The notes: generated by a model from the sequence alone, not told the origin. A stretch of DNA of 64,000 nt from Saccharospirillaceae bacterium (GCA_022448365.1 JAKVCS010000005.1:1-64000); one strand, 5' to 3'; positions 37,901-47,251 are shown, counted from the stretch's first letter. Numbers and translations are program-made.

Positions 37901-38291
37901 CGGCATTCGCGAAGCCGGAGAGCTATTGGAGGAGTTACGCAAACGCCAGATCACCATTGCCATTGATGACTTCGGCACCGGTTACTCATCGCTCAGTTAT
38001 CTGAAACAATTACCCATCGATATTCTCAAGATTGATCAATCGTTTATCCGGGATCTGTTGGTTGATGCCAGTGACAAAGCGATCGTCAACGCCATCATTG
38101 CCATGGCCCATAAGTTGGACATTAAAGTTCTGGCGGAAGGCGTGGAAACCACCGAACATCAGAATATTCTGATGCAACAGGATTGCGATTTTGCTCAGGG
38201 ATATCTGTATTGCCATCCTCTGCCCAAAGACGAGCTACTGGCAAACTGGCAATCGCAATTAGCCTCCGCGGCCAGCAATGAATACCTGTAA
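34932..38291 (+). CDS. MASE3-PAS-GAF-PAS-GGDEF-EAL cyclic di-GMP enzyme
   Basis: This protein of about 1119 residues sets cyclic di-GMP levels. It has an N-terminal MASE3 membrane sensor (about 20-245, seven or so helices), a PAS domain (about 255-360) with a Cys/His cluster (HCHELQH and CIIC), a GAF domain (about 375-530), a second PAS (about 560-680), GGDEF (about 685-840) and EAL (about 855-1110). ARLGGDEFTII is an intact cyclase site and RKED five residues upstream is an intact inhibitory I-site. The EAL site is also intact (GVEALIRW). A TTG at 34932 with AGGAAG upstream is chosen; another TTG lies at 34863. Confidence 0.88.
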   Translation: MSQSQAVQKLLNHLRKNWWMPALMVAALIPVVQINSLLFHTLVELFASGIALVCFIVAWNTHSQAHNQYLLMLGCGYFSVGVLDMMHTLTFGGMPFFPDIENNVTIQFWIVARFTEALALLLAPLLMHRKYQPRTILTIALLVLLLATSLVVFERLPVMLIAGEGLTQAKIISEYLIILILLIAATTLHHRRQQLDARVLKLTYVSIAMTIAAELAFTLYADLHGFSLVVGHFFKLLSFWAIYIALIESSLRQPFLNLARDANTYDAIPDETILVDNKAIIRQANQAVRKQSGLSSAEIVGRHCHELQHDSHVDQQDCIICQSIISSQPLQGYQYFDERQQQWYEISLSHIRHGAATAGMVHVRRNITAAKQAEKRSMTLNRLYSVMTQANKVIAEADSVEKVFSDICLIALRYGGFSMAWIGLIEGQVIRPKASAGDDKGYLDRVEMRIDDSPLAHGPVGTSARENRVTCVNNTITDPSFIPWRKAAQARGFHSLASVPLNNNGSVIGICAFYSSQPDTFDSEMLALLATLGTDISLALERLKQKAKQAETQHKLSQLSMAVEQSDNAIVITDTEFHAEYVNRSFVEMTGFELVEMQHDSPMILYSNTKDREPINELVWVIRSGRQWDGELQITRKDGSVFWASQSISPLMDDTGEIVNYVSTFEDITSLHHAQQTIEKLAFFDPLTNLPNRRLLADRLNQAIESCKRRSNSMVAILMFDLDNFKTVNDSLGHNLGDKLLQQVADLFSQQVRKEDTVARLGGDEFTIILNNMKSIGKIAEIAASIIELLKKPLDVSEHQVVIGTSIGISVYPGDTQNPDELIRNADIAMYHAKSEGKNNFQFFTANMNEKVQLRLEMENRLRQAIASQHFQLHYQPQVDLVTGAISGVEALIRWNDPERGIISPIEFIPLAEDTGMIGPIGDWVIETACREIKEMQDNGFPQVKVAVNVSAYQFHHGQHLAEVIDNALAASGLAANCLSLEVTESLLIDGIREAGELLEELRKRQITIAIDDFGTGYSSLSYLKQLPIDILKIDQSFIRDLLVDASDKAIVNAIIAMAHKLDIKVLAEGVETTEHQNILMQQDCDFAQGYLYCHPLPKDELLANWQSQLASAASNEYL

Positions 38292-38310
38292 GTACAGGGC
38301 AATAACAGCA

Positions 38311-38348
38311 GACATAAAAAATGCCGCAATTGCGGCATTTTTTATGTC
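38311..38348. terminator. Bidirectional terminator between the GGDEF-EAL gene and rpoH
   Basis: This is a perfect 38-bp palindrome (19-bp arms) with A and T runs flanking a GCCGC core. It ends both the plus-strand c-di-GMP gene and the minus-strand rpoH gene, which converge on it. Confidence 0.92.
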
Positions 38349-38364
38349 GTCATGAACGAACGCG

Positions 38365-39240
38365 TTACGCCAGAACCAGATCGGTTCCCATCGCAATCTT
38401 CAATTTCTTCATAGCGTTCTTTTCAAGCTGGCGAATACGCTCTGCCGATACCTGATACACAGCAGCCAGATCATGCAGGGTGGCTTTTTCTTCCGCTAAC
38501 CAGCGCTGTTGCAGGATATTGCGACTACGCTCATCCAGCTCTGACATGGCATTGGCCAGACGACCATGCGCATCCTGCTCGTAATTATCGTTTTCAACTA
38601 CTGTTGCCGGGTCGGCACTGTGATCTTCCAGGTAGTAAACCGGAGCCTGAGGCGCGGCTTCCTCGCTATCATCATCCACACCGCCGTCGAACGCGGCATC
38701 GTGAGCATTCAGACGACCTTCCATCTCAAATACCGTCTTGGTCTCAACACCAAGATCTTCAGCAATCGATTTGGCCTCATCCTGGCTCAACCAGCCAAGG
38801 CGTTGCTTCTTCGAGCGCAGATTAAAAAACAGCTTACGCTGTGCTTTCGTGGTGGCGACCTTCACGATGCGCCAGTTGCGCAAAATAAATTCGTGCATTT
38901 CTGCTTTAATCCAATGCACAGCAAACGACACAAGGCGCACACCAACTTCCGGATTAAAACGTTTAACAGCCTTCATCAAACCCACATTACCTTCCTGAAT
39001 CAGATCTCCCTGATTCAGACCATAGCCAGAATAGCTGCGGGCAATGTGCACAACAAAGCGCATATGCGACATAACCAATTGACGGGCTGCTTCCAGGTCA
39101 CCTTCGTAGTGAAGACGTTCAGCTAACGCTTTTTCTTCGTCAACAGACAACACCGGAATCGCATTAACCGTCGTAATATAGGCCTCCAGGTTGGCACCCG
39201 GTGACAAAGCATTAACGGCTAATAAACCTTGGTTCATCAA
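38365..39240 (-). CDS. rpoH: RNA polymerase sigma factor RpoH (sigma-32)
   Basis: RpoH directs RNA polymerase to heat-shock promoters. The 291-residue protein has region 2 ([18 protein letters not shown]), the RpoH-box signature [17 protein letters not shown], and region 4 helix-turn-helix ([20 protein letters not shown]). It lies at the end of the ftsY-ftsE-ftsX-rpoH order typical of gammaproteobacteria. CAGGAGT precedes the ATG, and the leader has hairpins described separately. Confidence 0.97.
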   Translation of the reverse strand: MMNQGLLAVNALSPGANLEAYITTVNAIPVLSVDEEKALAERLHYEGDLEAARQLVMSHMRFVVHIARSYSGYGLNQGDLIQEGNVGLMKAVKRFNPEVGVRLVSFAVHWIKAEMHEFILRNWRIVKVATTKAQRKLFFNLRSKKQRLGWLSQDEAKSIAEDLGVETKTVFEMEGRLNAHDAAFDGGVDDDSEEAAPQAPVYYLEDHSADPATVVENDNYEQDAHGRLANAMSELDERSRNILQQRWLAEEKATLHDLAAVYQVSAERIRQLEKNAMKKLKIAMGTDLVLA

Positions 39241-39247
39241 ATACTCC

Positions 39248-39289
39248 TGAAGCGACGCTTCAATAATTTCATCTCAGAGTGAGATCTCA
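39248..39289 (-). promoter_or_regulatory. rpoH mRNA leader with two adjacent hairpins (possible thermosensor)
   Basis: In the leader of rpoH, read on the minus strand, a hairpin formed by ATCTCA and TGAGAT (39271-39285, 3-nt loop) is followed by a second, TGAAGC with GCTTCA (39248-39262). The second abuts the GGAG ribosome-binding site. A TGAGATCTCA palindrome offers another fold. Temperature-sensitive leader structure is known for E. coli rpoH; whether this leader works likewise is inference. Confidence 0.4.
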
Positions 39290-39299
39290 TTGGCAAAAG

Positions 39300-39329
39300 A
39301 GTTTAGCACCTGAAAAGTCAGACAACCAA
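39300..39329 (-). promoter_or_regulatory. Candidate sigma-70 promoter of rpoH
   Basis: On the minus strand TTGGTT (39324-39329) and TAAACT (39300-39305) are 18 bp apart, 60 bp before the rpoH start codon. Both boxes are imperfect. Confidence 0.35.
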
Positions 39330-39405
39330 TCCCTCTTTGCAGTTCCTTACTGGAACAATCTATTTCGATTTTTGCCAATTATGACTTTTACGACACCCAA
39401 TCGTG

Positions 39406-40386
39406 CTAAGGTTCGATTTGGTCGAGGTGCCGCGACACCGACCACCAAGCGCCCAGCCATCCCAGGATCATGGCCGATAACAACAGAGCCATGGCAGCCA
39501 TTGCCGAGAGCGGCTTCAGTTCAAAGCCTGAACCGTACAGATCGGCCAGCTGATCAACTGGCCCGGATAACAGCAACCAGCACGATGCCAGCAACACCCA
39601 GGCCAGCAAACCACCAACAAAACCGTACCAGAGACCCGTATATAAGAAGGGCCGACGAACATAGGCATTGGTTCCGCCCACCAGCTTAATGACCCGGATT
39701 TCATCCACCCGCGCGGCTATCGCCAGGCGAATGGTATTACCGACCACCAGCAAGATTGCCAGCGCCAGTAAAATCCCCAAAACCCAGATCAGCCGCTCAC
39801 CCAAAGCAAGCATCGCCAACAGACGTTCCACCCAGGCCATATCCAGCTGAACCGAATCGACGATCTGGAAAGCATTCAGCTGCTCGACGAGCCGATTGAC
39901 GTCGGCAGCAGAAATACCCAATGGAGGTTCCACAAGAATTACCGCAGGCAGCGGATTTTCCGGTAAGAAATCGAGGGCTTGTTGTAAGCCACTGTTCTGT
40001 CGGAAATCCTCCAGTGCGGTATCGGCATCAATGTATTCAGTAGAGCTGACATTCGCCAGAGCGCCGATACGTTCACTGAGTTGGTTACCCGTAGCAGCGG
40101 ATGTTTGTGGTTCCAGGTAGAGAGTGATGCGCCCGGATGCCTGGAACCGGCCGCTGAGTTGTTCCATGTTGTCGAGCGTCATCCACAGCGCGCCGGGCAA
40201 CGTCAGAGCAATTGCAACCACCAGCCAGGTTAATAATGCCGCCGCCGGATTCGCCAGTAATTTCACCAGAGTTTCAACTGCGGTCAATTGATGATGAGCA
40301 AACCAGGCTGATAATCGTGCCGCTGCACCGATCTTGTGACCTGAAGCGCCCTGGCTGTTAACCCTGGATGTTTTAGACGGCGCCAT
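39406..40386 (-). CDS. ftsX: Cell division protein FtsX
   Basis: FtsX is the membrane partner of FtsE; the complex activates septal peptidoglycan hydrolases. The 326-residue protein has a cytoplasmic N-terminus, a first helix (about 50-72), a periplasmic domain (about 80-200), and three further helices (about 200-225, 245-275, 295-320). It overlaps ftsE by 14 bp and lies in the ftsY-ftsE-ftsX-rpoH order. Confidence 0.95.
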   Translation of the reverse strand: MAPSKTSRVNSQGASGHKIGAAARLSAWFAHHQLTAVETLVKLLANPAAALLTWLVVAIALTLPGALWMTLDNMEQLSGRFQASGRITLYLEPQTSAATGNQLSERIGALANVSSTEYIDADTALEDFRQNSGLQQALDFLPENPLPAVILVEPPLGISAADVNRLVEQLNAFQIVDSVQLDMAWVERLLAMLALGERLIWVLGILLALAILLVVGNTIRLAIAARVDEIRVIKLVGGTNAYVRRPFLYTGLWYGFVGGLLAWVLLASCWLLLSGPVDQLADLYGSGFELKPLSAMAAMALLLSAMILGWLGAWWSVSRHLDQIEP

Positions 40387-41089
40387 ACGTCGCCTCCTTC
40401 AACTGGCCCTGTACCATTTCGCCCTGATCCAATATCAGCCTGCGATGGCCCATACGTTCAATCAACGCAATATCGTGGGTGGCAATTAATACCGTGACAC
40501 CCACTTGCTGAAAGCGGGTAAACAAATTCATGATTTCTTCAGACAGTTCCGGGTCGAGGTTACCGGTTGGCTCATCCGCCAGAAGCAGGGGTGGCTTATT
40601 CACCACCGCGCGGGCAATGCCTACGCGCTGTTGCTCGCCACCGGACAGCTCGATGGGGTTACGCTTTTCCATTCCCAGCAAACCAACAGAGTCGAGCGCC
40701 GCACGCACCCGGCGTCCGGCTTCAGCGGGCGTGTAGCCAGCAATTTGGAGTGGCAAAGCCACGTTGTCAAATACGCTGCGATCGAATAACAGCTGGTGAT
40801 TCTGAAATACCACACCAACCTTGCGGCGATGGTAGGGAACCTGAGACTGGCGCAAGCGCGCCAGGTTCTGGCCATCGATGATGACCTGGCCACGACTGGG
40901 TCGCTCCATCAACATCATCAGTTTTAACAGGGTGCTTTTTCCGGCACCACTATGGCCGGTCAGGAAGGCGAACTCTCCTCGCTTTAGTTCAAAGTTCACG
41001 CCACTCAGCGCTTCGTTGCCGCCACCGGTGCCCGCTGAATACCGCTTGCTGACGCGATCAAAACGAACCATCACATCGGAATCTGCCAT
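40373..41089 (-). CDS. ftsE: Cell division ATP-binding protein FtsE
   Basis: FtsE is the ATPase of the FtsEX complex. All ABC motifs are present: Walker [11 protein letters not shown]-loop FQNHQLL, signature LSGGEQQR, Walker [11 protein letters not shown] and the switch His in ATHD. An ATG at 41089 follows AGGTGAGG; a later ATG at 41071 corresponds better to the E. coli start, giving 232 residues. It overlaps ftsX. Confidence 0.95.
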   Translation of the reverse strand: MADSDVMVRFDRVSKRYSAGTGGGNEALSGVNFELKRGEFAFLTGHSGAGKSTLLKLMMLMERPSRGQVIIDGQNLARLRQSQVPYHRRKVGVVFQNHQLLFDRSVFDNVALPLQIAGYTPAEAGRRVRAALDSVGLLGMEKRNPIELSGGEQQRVGIARAVVNKPPLLLADEPTGNLDPELSEEIMNLFTRFQQVGVTVLIATHDIALIERMGHRRLILDQGEMVQGQLKEATYGAV

Positions 41090-41136
41090 CCTCACCTCAT
41101 ATTATTGTTGTCCGGTGTTTTTCTGGGTAATTTGAC

Positions 41137-42399
41137 TCAATCGTCTTGTTTGAACAGAGCGCGGGTGAATTCATCGGCGTTAAACGGACGTAAATCATCG
41201 ATACCTTCACCAACACCGATAAAACGTACCGGAATCTCAAACTGTTTGGCCAGAGCGAAGATAATGCCACCTTTCGCGGTACCGTCGAGCTTGGTTAATG
41301 TCAGACCAGTCACACCCACAGACTGCAGAAAATGCTTACACTGGTTGATGGCGTTCTGACCAGTACCCGCATCTAATACCAGCATCACTTCGTGTGGTGC
41401 ACTATCGTCGAGTTTTTTCATAACCCGAACAACCTTCTCCAGCTCTTGCATAAGGTTGTCTTTGTTGTGCAGACGACCCGCCGTATCGGCAATCAGGATA
41501 TCCACATTACGGGATTTGGCGGCTTCAACGGCATCAAAAATCACTGACGCAGAATCGGCACCCGTATGCTGAGCGACCACCGGCACATCGTTGCGTTCTC
41601 CCCAGACCTGCAGCTGCTCAACCGCAGCGGCCCGGAAGGTATCTCCCGCCGCTAGCATCACACTCTTTCCACGGTTCTGAAACTGCTTCGCCAGTTTACC
41701 GATGGTGGTGGTTTTACCGACACCGTTAATACCGACCATCAGAATGACATAAGGTGATTTTTTACTATCGACCACCAATGGCTGCTGAGCGACATCCAGC
41801 ATGGTACGCAACTCTTCGATTAATGCTTCAAACAAAGCATCGGAATCGTTCAGTTCTTTCCGGGAGATACGACCGGTTAAGCGTTCCATGATTTCCTGAG
41901 TCGCTTCCATCCCCACATCAGCCATAATCAACTGAGTTTCCAGATCTTCCAGCAGATCATCATCGATTTCTTTTTTACCCACCAGCAGGTCAGCCAGACC
42001 ATCGGCTAAACCGCTGCGGGTTTTGCTCAGACCATCACGGATACGACCGAAGAAACCTTTTTTCTTTTCTTCTTTTTGCGTTGCCTGATCACCCGCTTCT
42101 TCGAAATAGCTCAGTTCTTCTCGGCTTTCAGTGACCGCAGGCGCCTCAGCCGCCGGTTCAACCGCCTGCGGAACAGCTTCCGGTTCAGGTTGCGGCTCTG
42201 ATTGCATTTGTGGCTCTGGCTGCGGCAAGACCTGCTCTTCGGTCACCGCCTCCGCAACGACTTGCACTGCAGTTTCAACATCGCTGACATGATCGGCTGC
42301 TGTTGCTGCTTCGGTTTGTTGTTGTGTTTCTATCACCTGCTCAGCGACAGGTTTATGTTCTTCTGGCGCTTTCTTTTTGCGCTTAAAAAAATCAAACAT
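41137..42399 (-). CDS. ftsY: Signal recognition particle receptor FtsY
   Basis: FtsY is the SRP receptor GTPase that docks ribosomes making membrane proteins. The 420-residue protein has an acidic, Gln/Glu/Pro-rich A domain (about 10-115), then the N domain and G domain. GINGVGKTTT is the P-loop, followed by AAGDTFRAAAVEQL, IADTAGR and TKLDGTAKGG. It is the first gene of the ftsY-ftsE-ftsX-rpoH block. Confidence 0.96.
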   Translation of the reverse strand: MFDFFKRKKKAPEEHKPVAEQVIETQQQTEAATAADHVSDVETAVQVVAEAVTEEQVLPQPEPQMQSEPQPEPEAVPQAVEPAAEAPAVTESREELSYFEEAGDQATQKEEKKKGFFGRIRDGLSKTRSGLADGLADLLVGKKEIDDDLLEDLETQLIMADVGMEATQEIMERLTGRISRKELNDSDALFEALIEELRTMLDVAQQPLVVDSKKSPYVILMVGINGVGKTTTIGKLAKQFQNRGKSVMLAAGDTFRAAAVEQLQVWGERNDVPVVAQHTGADSASVIFDAVEAAKSRNVDILIADTAGRLHNKDNLMQELEKVVRVMKKLDDSAPHEVMLVLDAGTGQNAINQCKHFLQSVGVTGLTLTKLDGTAKGGIIFALAKQFEIPVRFIGVGEGIDDLRPFNADEFTRALFKQDD

Positions 42400-42645
42400 C
42401 GGTTGCTCGCATTAATTCAGATATCTCAGATACGGCATAACTTATAACGGTCTATCTAAAAGCGCTTGCGAGGCCGATTATGCAGGCAAAGGCACACTCG
42501 AAACGCGCGGTTTATAATGCATAAATGAGCATTTTGAGTGTGTTTTTAACAAAGCAGAAGCAACGCAGGTAGCTTTTCGCTAATCCGTCAGAATTCAAAG
42601 TGTTCTATCCTACCACTAAACCCTACTGCGAATAAGGATGCGGAC

Positions 42646-43389
42646 GTGAGATTCAGCCGCCGAACTCTGAATATCATAATCTTTTGCTGTCTTGGCATAA
42701 TAAGTTGGATTCATCTGGGCAAGACCGATCCGGAACAGGAACCGCTGGAGCGGCTGGAGTTGGCAACTTTGGCGCAGACAACCTGGCAGAGCTGGCTATC
42801 ACAAGAGGGCATCACCGGATATTGGCAACAAGTCAGTTCCGATCGGGGAAGTGTGCGGATTCTGTTGGCTGATCGGCAAATTAATTGGCTCTTGTCAGCA
42901 AACAATTGGTCCGATGAGTTAAAGCTACACATCTCGACACTGAATAGTCCGAAACCAGATACAACGGCCATTCTGCTGCAAGGCCCCTGGGCAGAGATTG
43001 AAATGCAGGCCATAGCGGCTTATTTGATCAAACAATTACAACTGCAAAAGCCAGCATCTGAGCCTGAAAATCAGTCAGCGTTTGGTCATTGTGAACAAAC
43101 TTACATCGCCGGCTCACGCTGGTTCCTAGATCAATGGTCGGCATCAGACCCACAGTTGAATAGAGCATTACCGTTACGCCAGCAATGGCAGCAATTTCGC
43201 ATCGAACAAACCCGCGCCATGCGCCAACAGTGGTTGTCGAATCGCGGCCAGCTCGACATTCAAAGCGACATTGCCTACCATCGCCCACCCGCTCACTATT
43301 ACCAGAAGCTTTACCAGCAACTGGGGGATAGTCAGAAAACCGCAGCGCAGGAATACCTCGACTGCAAACAACAGATTGCGGCTCAGTAG
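42646..43389 (+). CDS. Membrane-anchored protein of unknown function between ftsY and rsmD
   Basis: This 247-residue protein has an N-terminal membrane helix (about 8-24) and a hydrophilic, Gln/Trp-rich extracytoplasmic part with two cysteines (FGHCEQT and LDCKQQ). It starts at GTG with an AAGGA upstream. In Pseudomonas the place between ftsY and rsmD is filled by two M16 (pitrilysin-like) peptidase genes. No zinc-binding HxxEH motif is seen here, so it is not a remnant that I can identify. Family unknown. Confidence 0.6.
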   Translation: MRFSRRTLNIIIFCCLGIISWIHLGKTDPEQEPLERLELATLAQTTWQSWLSQEGITGYWQQVSSDRGSVRILLADRQINWLLSANNWSDELKLHISTLNSPKPDTTAILLQGPWAEIEMQAIAAYLIKQLQLQKPASEPENQSAFGHCEQTYIAGSRWFLDQWSASDPQLNRALPLRQQWQQFRIEQTRAMRQQWLSNRGQLDIQSDIAYHRPPAHYYQKLYQQLGDSQKTAAQEYLDCKQQIAAQ

Positions 43390-43438
43390 ATCAGCCTCCA
43401 GCCCGATTTAAGTAACAGAAAAGCAACAGGAAAATAAC

Positions 43439-43990
43439 GTGAGTAAATCCACTCCTACCCAACAGCTTCGGATTATTGGCGGCCAGTGGCGTTCACGGCG
43501 GTTACGTTTCCCATCGATTGATGGCTTGCGACCAACCATGGACCGAGTGCGTGAGACAGCCTTCAACTGGTTGCAGTTTGATGTTGAGGGCGCGCGGGTA
43601 TTGGATGCGTTTGCCGGCAGTGGTGCGTTAGGCTTTGAAGCGCTGTCGCGTGGTGCCAAAGAAGTCATCTTTCTGGAGAAAAATGCGAAAGCCGCGCTGC
43701 AGTTAAAAGATAACCTGCAAACGCTGGACGCAAAAAATGCTCAGGTTTGGGCGGGAGATGCGCTGAACTGGCTGGATCAGAATCCAGAGCCTTATGATCT
43801 GGTATTCCTGGATCCACCGTTTCATAAAGAGCTGTTGCAACCCGCCATTGAAAAACTGCGACTGTTACCCGGTGCTCTGATATATATCGAACACGAAGCG
43901 AAATTAAAGCCCGAAATTCCAACCAACTGGAACGAGAAAAAGAGCAAAACCACTAAGGAATTTTGCTTTCGATTATTTGAAGTGAATTAA
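43439..43990 (+). CDS. rsmD: 16S rRNA (guanine966-N2)-methyltransferase RsmD
   Basis: RsmD methylates G966 of 16S rRNA on the assembled 30S subunit. The 183-residue SAM-dependent enzyme has RIIGGQWRSRRL at the N-terminus, motif I VLDAFAGSGALGFEALSRGA and the catalytic LDPPFH (DPPF). The start is GTG with an AGG 10 bp upstream. Confidence 0.95.
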   Translation: MSKSTPTQQLRIIGGQWRSRRLRFPSIDGLRPTMDRVRETAFNWLQFDVEGARVLDAFAGSGALGFEALSRGAKEVIFLEKNAKAALQLKDNLQTLDAKNAQVWAGDALNWLDQNPEPYDLVFLDPPFHKELLQPAIEKLRLLPGALIYIEHEAKLKPEIPTNWNEKKSKTTKEFCFRLFEVN

Positions 43991-44107
43991 AAAGCCAGGT
44001 CGGTTTTTAAAGCATACGATAGTCACCGACCCGTTAAAAACCCACCGGTATGGCACTGATGCGGCGGCTGAAACATAAATACTGCGAAAAAGTAAAATAG
44101 CGACAAT

Positions 44108-44130
44108 AAAAAACCGCCCGAAGGCGGTTT
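44108..44130 (-). terminator. Terminator after parC
   Basis: An 8-bp stem (AAACCGCC at 44111-44118 with GGCGGTTT at 44123-44130) has the stable tetraloop TTCG on the transcript strand. A T-rich tail follows on the minus strand. It lies 17 bp beyond the parC stop codon. Confidence 0.88.
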
Positions 44131-44146
44131 AGTGGGTTGCGACTTG

Positions 44147-46408
44147 TCAGTCGTCCTTGCGAACCACTTCCATCGCATCCACATTCTGGAAGCCACGTGG
44201 TAGCTTATTACCACGCCGGCCACGCTCACCCTGATAATGCTCAAGGTCGGCAAACTTCAATTTCATATGACGCTTACCGGCGTAAACCAGAATGGTGTCA
44301 TCTTCACTGAAAGCGACACAAGCAACCATTAACTCTTCTCGGGCGGCTGCCTTAGCCGAATTAATATTGATCATCTTGTTGCCTTTACCGCGAGCCATTA
44401 CCGGTACGTCGGCTGCCGGGAATACCAACATACGACCTTCGTTACTGACCGCAGCAATCCAGCTTTTCTCTGGATTAACGATTTTTGCCGGAATTAATAC
44501 CCGGGCATTGTCCGGTACCGTCAGCAGGTTTTTGCCCGCTTTGTTTTTGCTCTGCATATCGCCAAGGTTAGCGATAAAGCCATAACCGGCATCGGTTGCC
44601 ATCAGATACTGATCGGAATCCGGACCCATCACCAGGCCGAGAAATTGCGAACCAGCCTGCATTGTCAGACGACCACTTAATGGCTCCCCCTGACCCCGGG
44701 CTGACGGTAAGGTATGGGCAGGCAAGGCATAAGAACGCCCAGTGCTGTCGATAAATACCGCGTTCTGATTACTTTTACCCGGTGCCGACAATAGATATTT
44801 ATCACCGGACTTATAATTCAGACCTTCTGCATCGATATCGTGGCCTTTAGCAGCACGCACCCAGCCTTTTTCAGACAGCACAACGGTAATGGCTTCAGCA
44901 GAAACCAGTTCGGTTTCAGAGAAGGCTTTGGCTTCACCGCGAACCACTACAGGGGAACGACGGTCATCACCGTATTTTTCAGCGTCGGCAGTTAATTCTT
45001 TTTTGATCAGCGTTTTTAAGCGACGCTCAGACCCTAAGGTTTTTTCTAGCGAGTCGCGTTCTTTTTCTAACTCATCCTGCTCGCCACGGATTTTCATTTC
45101 TTCCAGTTTGGCGAGATGACGTAATTTCAATTCAAGAATAGCTTCTGCCTGAATATCCGATACGCCAAAGCGCTGCATTAACACCGCTTTAGGTTCATCT
45201 TCGGTGCGAATGATTTCGATCACTTCATCGATATTCAGGAAGGCCACCAACATACCTTCCAGTATGTGCAGCCGAGCTAATACTTTATCCAGACGGTGCT
45301 GCAAACGACGACGCACGGTACCGGTACGATATGCCAGCCACTCGGTTAACATCATTTGCAGGTTTTTCACCTGCGGACGACCGTCCAAACCAATCACGTT
45401 CATATTCACGCGATAGTTCTTTTCCAGATCGGTGGTGGCGAATAAATGTGCCATCACCGCGTCGGTATCAACACGATTGGATTTAGGCACAATTACCAGG
45501 CGCGTTGGGTTTTCGTGATCGGACTCGTCACGCAAATCCGTTACCAATGGCAGCTTTTTCGCTGTCATTTGTGCCGCGATTTGCTCCAGAATTTTTGCAC
45601 CTGAAACCTGATGAGGCAGCGCAGTCACAACGATATCACCATCTTCGATGGAGTAGACCGCACGCATTTTCACGCTGCCCTTACCGGTACGATATAACTT
45701 ACGCAGATCTTCTCTTGGCGTAATAATTTCCGCATCGGTAGGAAAGTCCGGTGCCTGCACATGCTCGCATAAAGCATCGATTTCGGCTTTAGGATTATCC
45801 AGCAGGTGAATACAGGCACTGGCTACTTCACGAATATTATGCGGCGGAATATCGGTCGCCATACCAACCGCAATACCCGTGGTGCCGTTTAACAGGATAT
45901 TTGGCAAACGGGCTGGCAGAGTGCACGGCTCGTCCATGGTGCCATCAAAGTTCGGCTGCCAATCAACCGTGCCCTGACCTAATTCGCTCAGTAACACCTC
46001 GGCATAGTTGGCCAGCTTGGCTTCGGTGTAACGCATCGCCGCGAACGACTTAGGGTCATCCGGCGCACCCCAGTTGCCCTGACCGTCGACCAGCGGGTAG
46101 CGGTAGGAAAATGGCTGAGCCATCAGCACCATGGCTTCGTAACAAGCGCTGTCACCGTGTGGATGGTATTTACCCAACACGTCACCGACGGTACGGGCCG
46201 ACTTCTTATATTTGGCGGTGTGCTTTAAACCCAGCTCACTCATGGCGTAGGTAATGCGGCGCTGTACCGGCTTCAAGCCATCCCCTACATGTGGCAGCGC
46301 CCGGTCAAGAATCACGTACATGGAATAATTCAGGTACGCGCTTTCGGTATATTGTTTCAGCGACTGGCGCTCTACACCGTCGTCTGTGTAACTCATCTGA
46401 TCCGTCAT
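44147..46408 (-). CDS. parC: DNA topoisomerase IV subunit A
   Basis: ParC is the DNA-cleaving subunit of topoisomerase IV, which decatenates daughter chromosomes. The 753-residue protein shows [12 protein letters not shown] and the quinolone-determining region [17 protein letters not shown] with Ser and Glu at the positions of E. coli S80 and E84 (wild-type state). AMRYTEAKL carries the catalytic Tyr. The C-terminal beta-pinwheel follows from about 490. It lies downstream of parE, separated by three lipoprotein genes. Confidence 0.97.
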   Translation of the reverse strand: MTDQMSYTDDGVERQSLKQYTESAYLNYSMYVILDRALPHVGDGLKPVQRRITYAMSELGLKHTAKYKKSARTVGDVLGKYHPHGDSACYEAMVLMAQPFSYRYPLVDGQGNWGAPDDPKSFAAMRYTEAKLANYAEVLLSELGQGTVDWQPNFDGTMDEPCTLPARLPNILLNGTTGIAVGMATDIPPHNIREVASACIHLLDNPKAEIDALCEHVQAPDFPTDAEIITPREDLRKLYRTGKGSVKMRAVYSIEDGDIVVTALPHQVSGAKILEQIAAQMTAKKLPLVTDLRDESDHENPTRLVIVPKSNRVDTDAVMAHLFATTDLEKNYRVNMNVIGLDGRPQVKNLQMMLTEWLAYRTGTVRRRLQHRLDKVLARLHILEGMLVAFLNIDEVIEIIRTEDEPKAVLMQRFGVSDIQAEAILELKLRHLAKLEEMKIRGEQDELEKERDSLEKTLGSERRLKTLIKKELTADAEKYGDDRRSPVVVRGEAKAFSETELVSAEAITVVLSEKGWVRAAKGHDIDAEGLNYKSGDKYLLSAPGKSNQNAVFIDSTGRSYALPAHTLPSARGQGEPLSGRLTMQAGSQFLGLVMGPDSDQYLMATDAGYGFIANLGDMQSKNKAGKNLLTVPDNARVLIPAKIVNPEKSWIAAVSNEGRMLVFPAADVPVMARGKGNKMININSAKAAAREELMVACVAFSEDDTILVYAGKRHMKLKFADLEHYQGERGRRGNKLPRGFQNVDAMEVVRKDD

Positions 46409-46601
46409 AAGACTCGCAGTTCTGTCGAATTTCTGTCTAAGTTCAGCTCTACCCAGCTATACCGGGTATCGAAAAAGGTTGGCAGAGATTGTGACCGACT
46501 AACCGTCGAAGGACAATGCTAAAAGGTGAGATTGGGATGAGGAGATGGAGCAAGACCCCGGTAACGATCACTACCGGGGAGCCGGGTACAACATGCCCTG
46601 C

Positions 46602-46916
46602 TTATTGCGTACAGATGGCTTCCATACGGATTTTGTTGGTCCAGTACATAAAACCGTGACTGGTCGAGTGCTGAGTCGCAACAGCACCAATACGGCCCGG
46701 ACATTTTTGCTGTAATTCATGGTAAGCCTGATCGACATAATTCGTATCAAAAGCAAACCAGAGAACTACCTGCTGCTCCGCAGTGACCACAACGGTCTTG
46801 GTGCTATTACCAGCCACCAGGTGCGGGTCTATATCACTGATATGCTGCTGATGAATCGAGTGCGTACATCCCACTGCAAGCATGGATGTCATCGCCAGTG
46901 TCAGTAAACGCTTCAT
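46602..46916 (-). CDS. Small lipoprotein A of a three-gene paralogous set
   Basis: This 104-residue protein has a lipoprotein signal peptide with lipobox LAVGC (Cys about 16). The mature part has FAFDTNYVDQAYHELQQKC and ends in EAICTQ. The pattern of a helix ending in L-x3-C, a glycine, a variable beta part and a terminal A-x-C is shared with the next two upstream genes. The ATG at 46916 fits the signal peptide; the frame is open to 46937. Function unknown. Confidence 0.72.
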   Translation of the reverse strand: MKRLLTLAMTSMLAVGCTHSIHQQHISDIDPHLVAGNSTKTVVVTAEQQVVLWFAFDTNYVDQAYHELQQKCPGRIGAVATQHSTSHGFMYWTNKIRMEAICTQ

Positions 46917-46921
46917 AACGA

Positions 46922-47227
46922 CTACCCCTTTTGACAATACGCAGTGGCAACCACTTCACGCTTAACGACTAAGAAGTAAACCGTGTTCTGGAACTTGGTT
47001 AATACGCCATCCAGCTTGCCGCCCTGACACTGATTACGCAGATCGTTAATGGCCTCATCAACAAAGTCGTTATCGAAGGCGATACCCAGGATTGCCCAGT
47101 GATCAGCCGAAGCCGTTACTTGGTTTGCTCGCTCTTGAGGTACCTGGGTTAAAGAAACGGAGTTAAGGCTAACGCAACCGGTTAATGTGATAGATAAGAA
47201 TAAAAAAGCAAAAATACGTTGTAACAT
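46922..47227 (-). CDS. Small lipoprotein B of a three-gene paralogous set
   Basis: This 101-residue protein has a signal peptide with lipobox LTGC (Cys 18). The mature part shows IAFDNDFVDEAINDLRNQC, then GGKLDGVLTK and a terminal TAYCQKG. It resembles protein A most closely (FDxxxVDxA and the two Cys). It lies 5 bp upstream of gene A, so the two are co-transcribed. Function unknown. Confidence 0.75.
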   Translation of the reverse strand: MLQRIFAFLFLSITLTGCVSLNSVSLTQVPQERANQVTASADHWAILGIAFDNDFVDEAINDLRNQCQGGKLDGVLTKFQNTVYFLVVKREVVATAYCQKG

Positions 47228-47251
47228 GGTTAAACCCTATTAATTTTTTCG

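Noticed and set aside
38311-38348. 38-bp perfect palindrome as a recombination or replication site
   Set aside because: Its position between two converging stop codons, GC core and flanking A/T runs are fully explained by a bidirectional terminator.
43439-43990. Reading the ftsY-rsmD junction as a decayed M16 peptidase gene
   Set aside because: No zinc-binding motif or out-of-frame peptidase similarity was seen in 42400-43438.
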